DNA of 64,000 nucleotides from Amoebidium appalachense (lineage: Eukaryota > Ichthyosporea), in assembly GCA_963693365.1 (NCBI GenBank), contig CAVNZM010000012.1:372001-436000 (forward strand). The letters run 5' to 3'. The position numbers and the translations under genes are program-made. Under the pieces are notes generated by a model, which was not told the origin of the DNA, made no database searches, and saw only the letters and a program-made list of their open reading frames with translations. This document shows positions 63,726-64,000 of the stretch, piece after piece; the stretch's first letter is position 1, and each line of letters opens with the position of its first letter.

Positions 63726-64000
63726 TGTCAAAGAGAGTGAGTGAGAGAGATTGTGTTAAATGGAGGGGGGGGGGGGGGGGGGGGGGGTCGGTTACACGGT
63801 GTTTGCAGGCGCAAGCAGAACCATCTTTTTAATTTGAGGGCGGGAGGAAGGGGGAGGGGGGGGGGGGGGGGGACGGAGAAGTGTTGAGTTGTTTGTAGCC
63901 CGGGGGTTGCAGTGTAGAATGGCGTGTCTCCAAGTGTTATAGATGCTCTGTGTAGCAGATAGTAAGCATACTTGCACGGTGGGTGACTGGTGTGGAGACT
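63582..64000. other. ETFDH intron, 5' part
   Basis: The donor GTAGAA at 63582 is followed by GT/G-rich DNA with poly-G runs at 63696-63724, 63765-63787 and 63857-63872. The expected next exon of the family is not found before the window ends. Confidence 0.6.

Overview
This is a nuclear eukaryotic window. Every confidently read gene is split by GT-AG introns, AATAAA signals sit about 90-400 nt past several stop codons, and no rRNA, tRNA or CRISPR array was recognised. Introns and intergenic DNA are full of (CA/GT)n, (GA)n and very long poly-G/poly-C tracts, which account for most of the long open frames. A split receptor tyrosine kinase gene points to a holozoan: an animal or a unicellular relative such as a choanoflagellate, filasterean or ichthyosporean. 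Species assignment is inference only.

Layout. Bases 1-1899 (+) hold the 3' half of a neutral sphingomyelinase-like phosphodiesterase. Bases 4252-5034 (-) encode a 200-residue single C2H2 zinc-finger protein with a TATA/CCAAT promoter. Bases 5.3-15.9 kb are mostly satellite-like sequence with a few candidate exons. Bases 15945-23902 (-) carry a complete nine-exon SYLF/SH3 gene (SH3YL1/Ysc84 family). Bases 24-28.4 kb are less repetitive, with a foldback transposon and weak candidate exons. Bases 28448-40313 (+) carry a 16-exon receptor tyrosine kinase with a signal peptide, a thrombospondin type-1 repeat, one membrane helix, a complete kinase domain and a tyrosine-rich tail. A Harbinger-like MITE lies in its last intron. 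Bases 42.5-43.9 kb hold exons of an uncertain basic protein. Bases 46392-47326 (+) encode a possible 61-residue protein. Bases 51498-56399 (-) carry the complete 11-exon ETFA gene. Bases 57054-63581 (+) carry ETFDH, which runs off the right edge before its iron-sulfur C-terminus.

Functional links. ETFA and ETFDH are consecutive electron carriers of mitochondrial fatty-acid and amino-acid oxidation. They lie head to head over about 655 bp containing CCAAT boxes and an E2F-like site, and their introns share a repeat in the same sense orientation. The exon joins of the four large genes and the zinc-finger gene keep reading phase wherever both boundaries could be placed. The RTK exon 4-5 join is unresolved, and the 5' exon of ETFDH is the least certain part of that gene. 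Long homopolymer tracts, and a strongly polarised (GT)n-then-(G)n order, could be real or partly a sequencing or assembly artefact.
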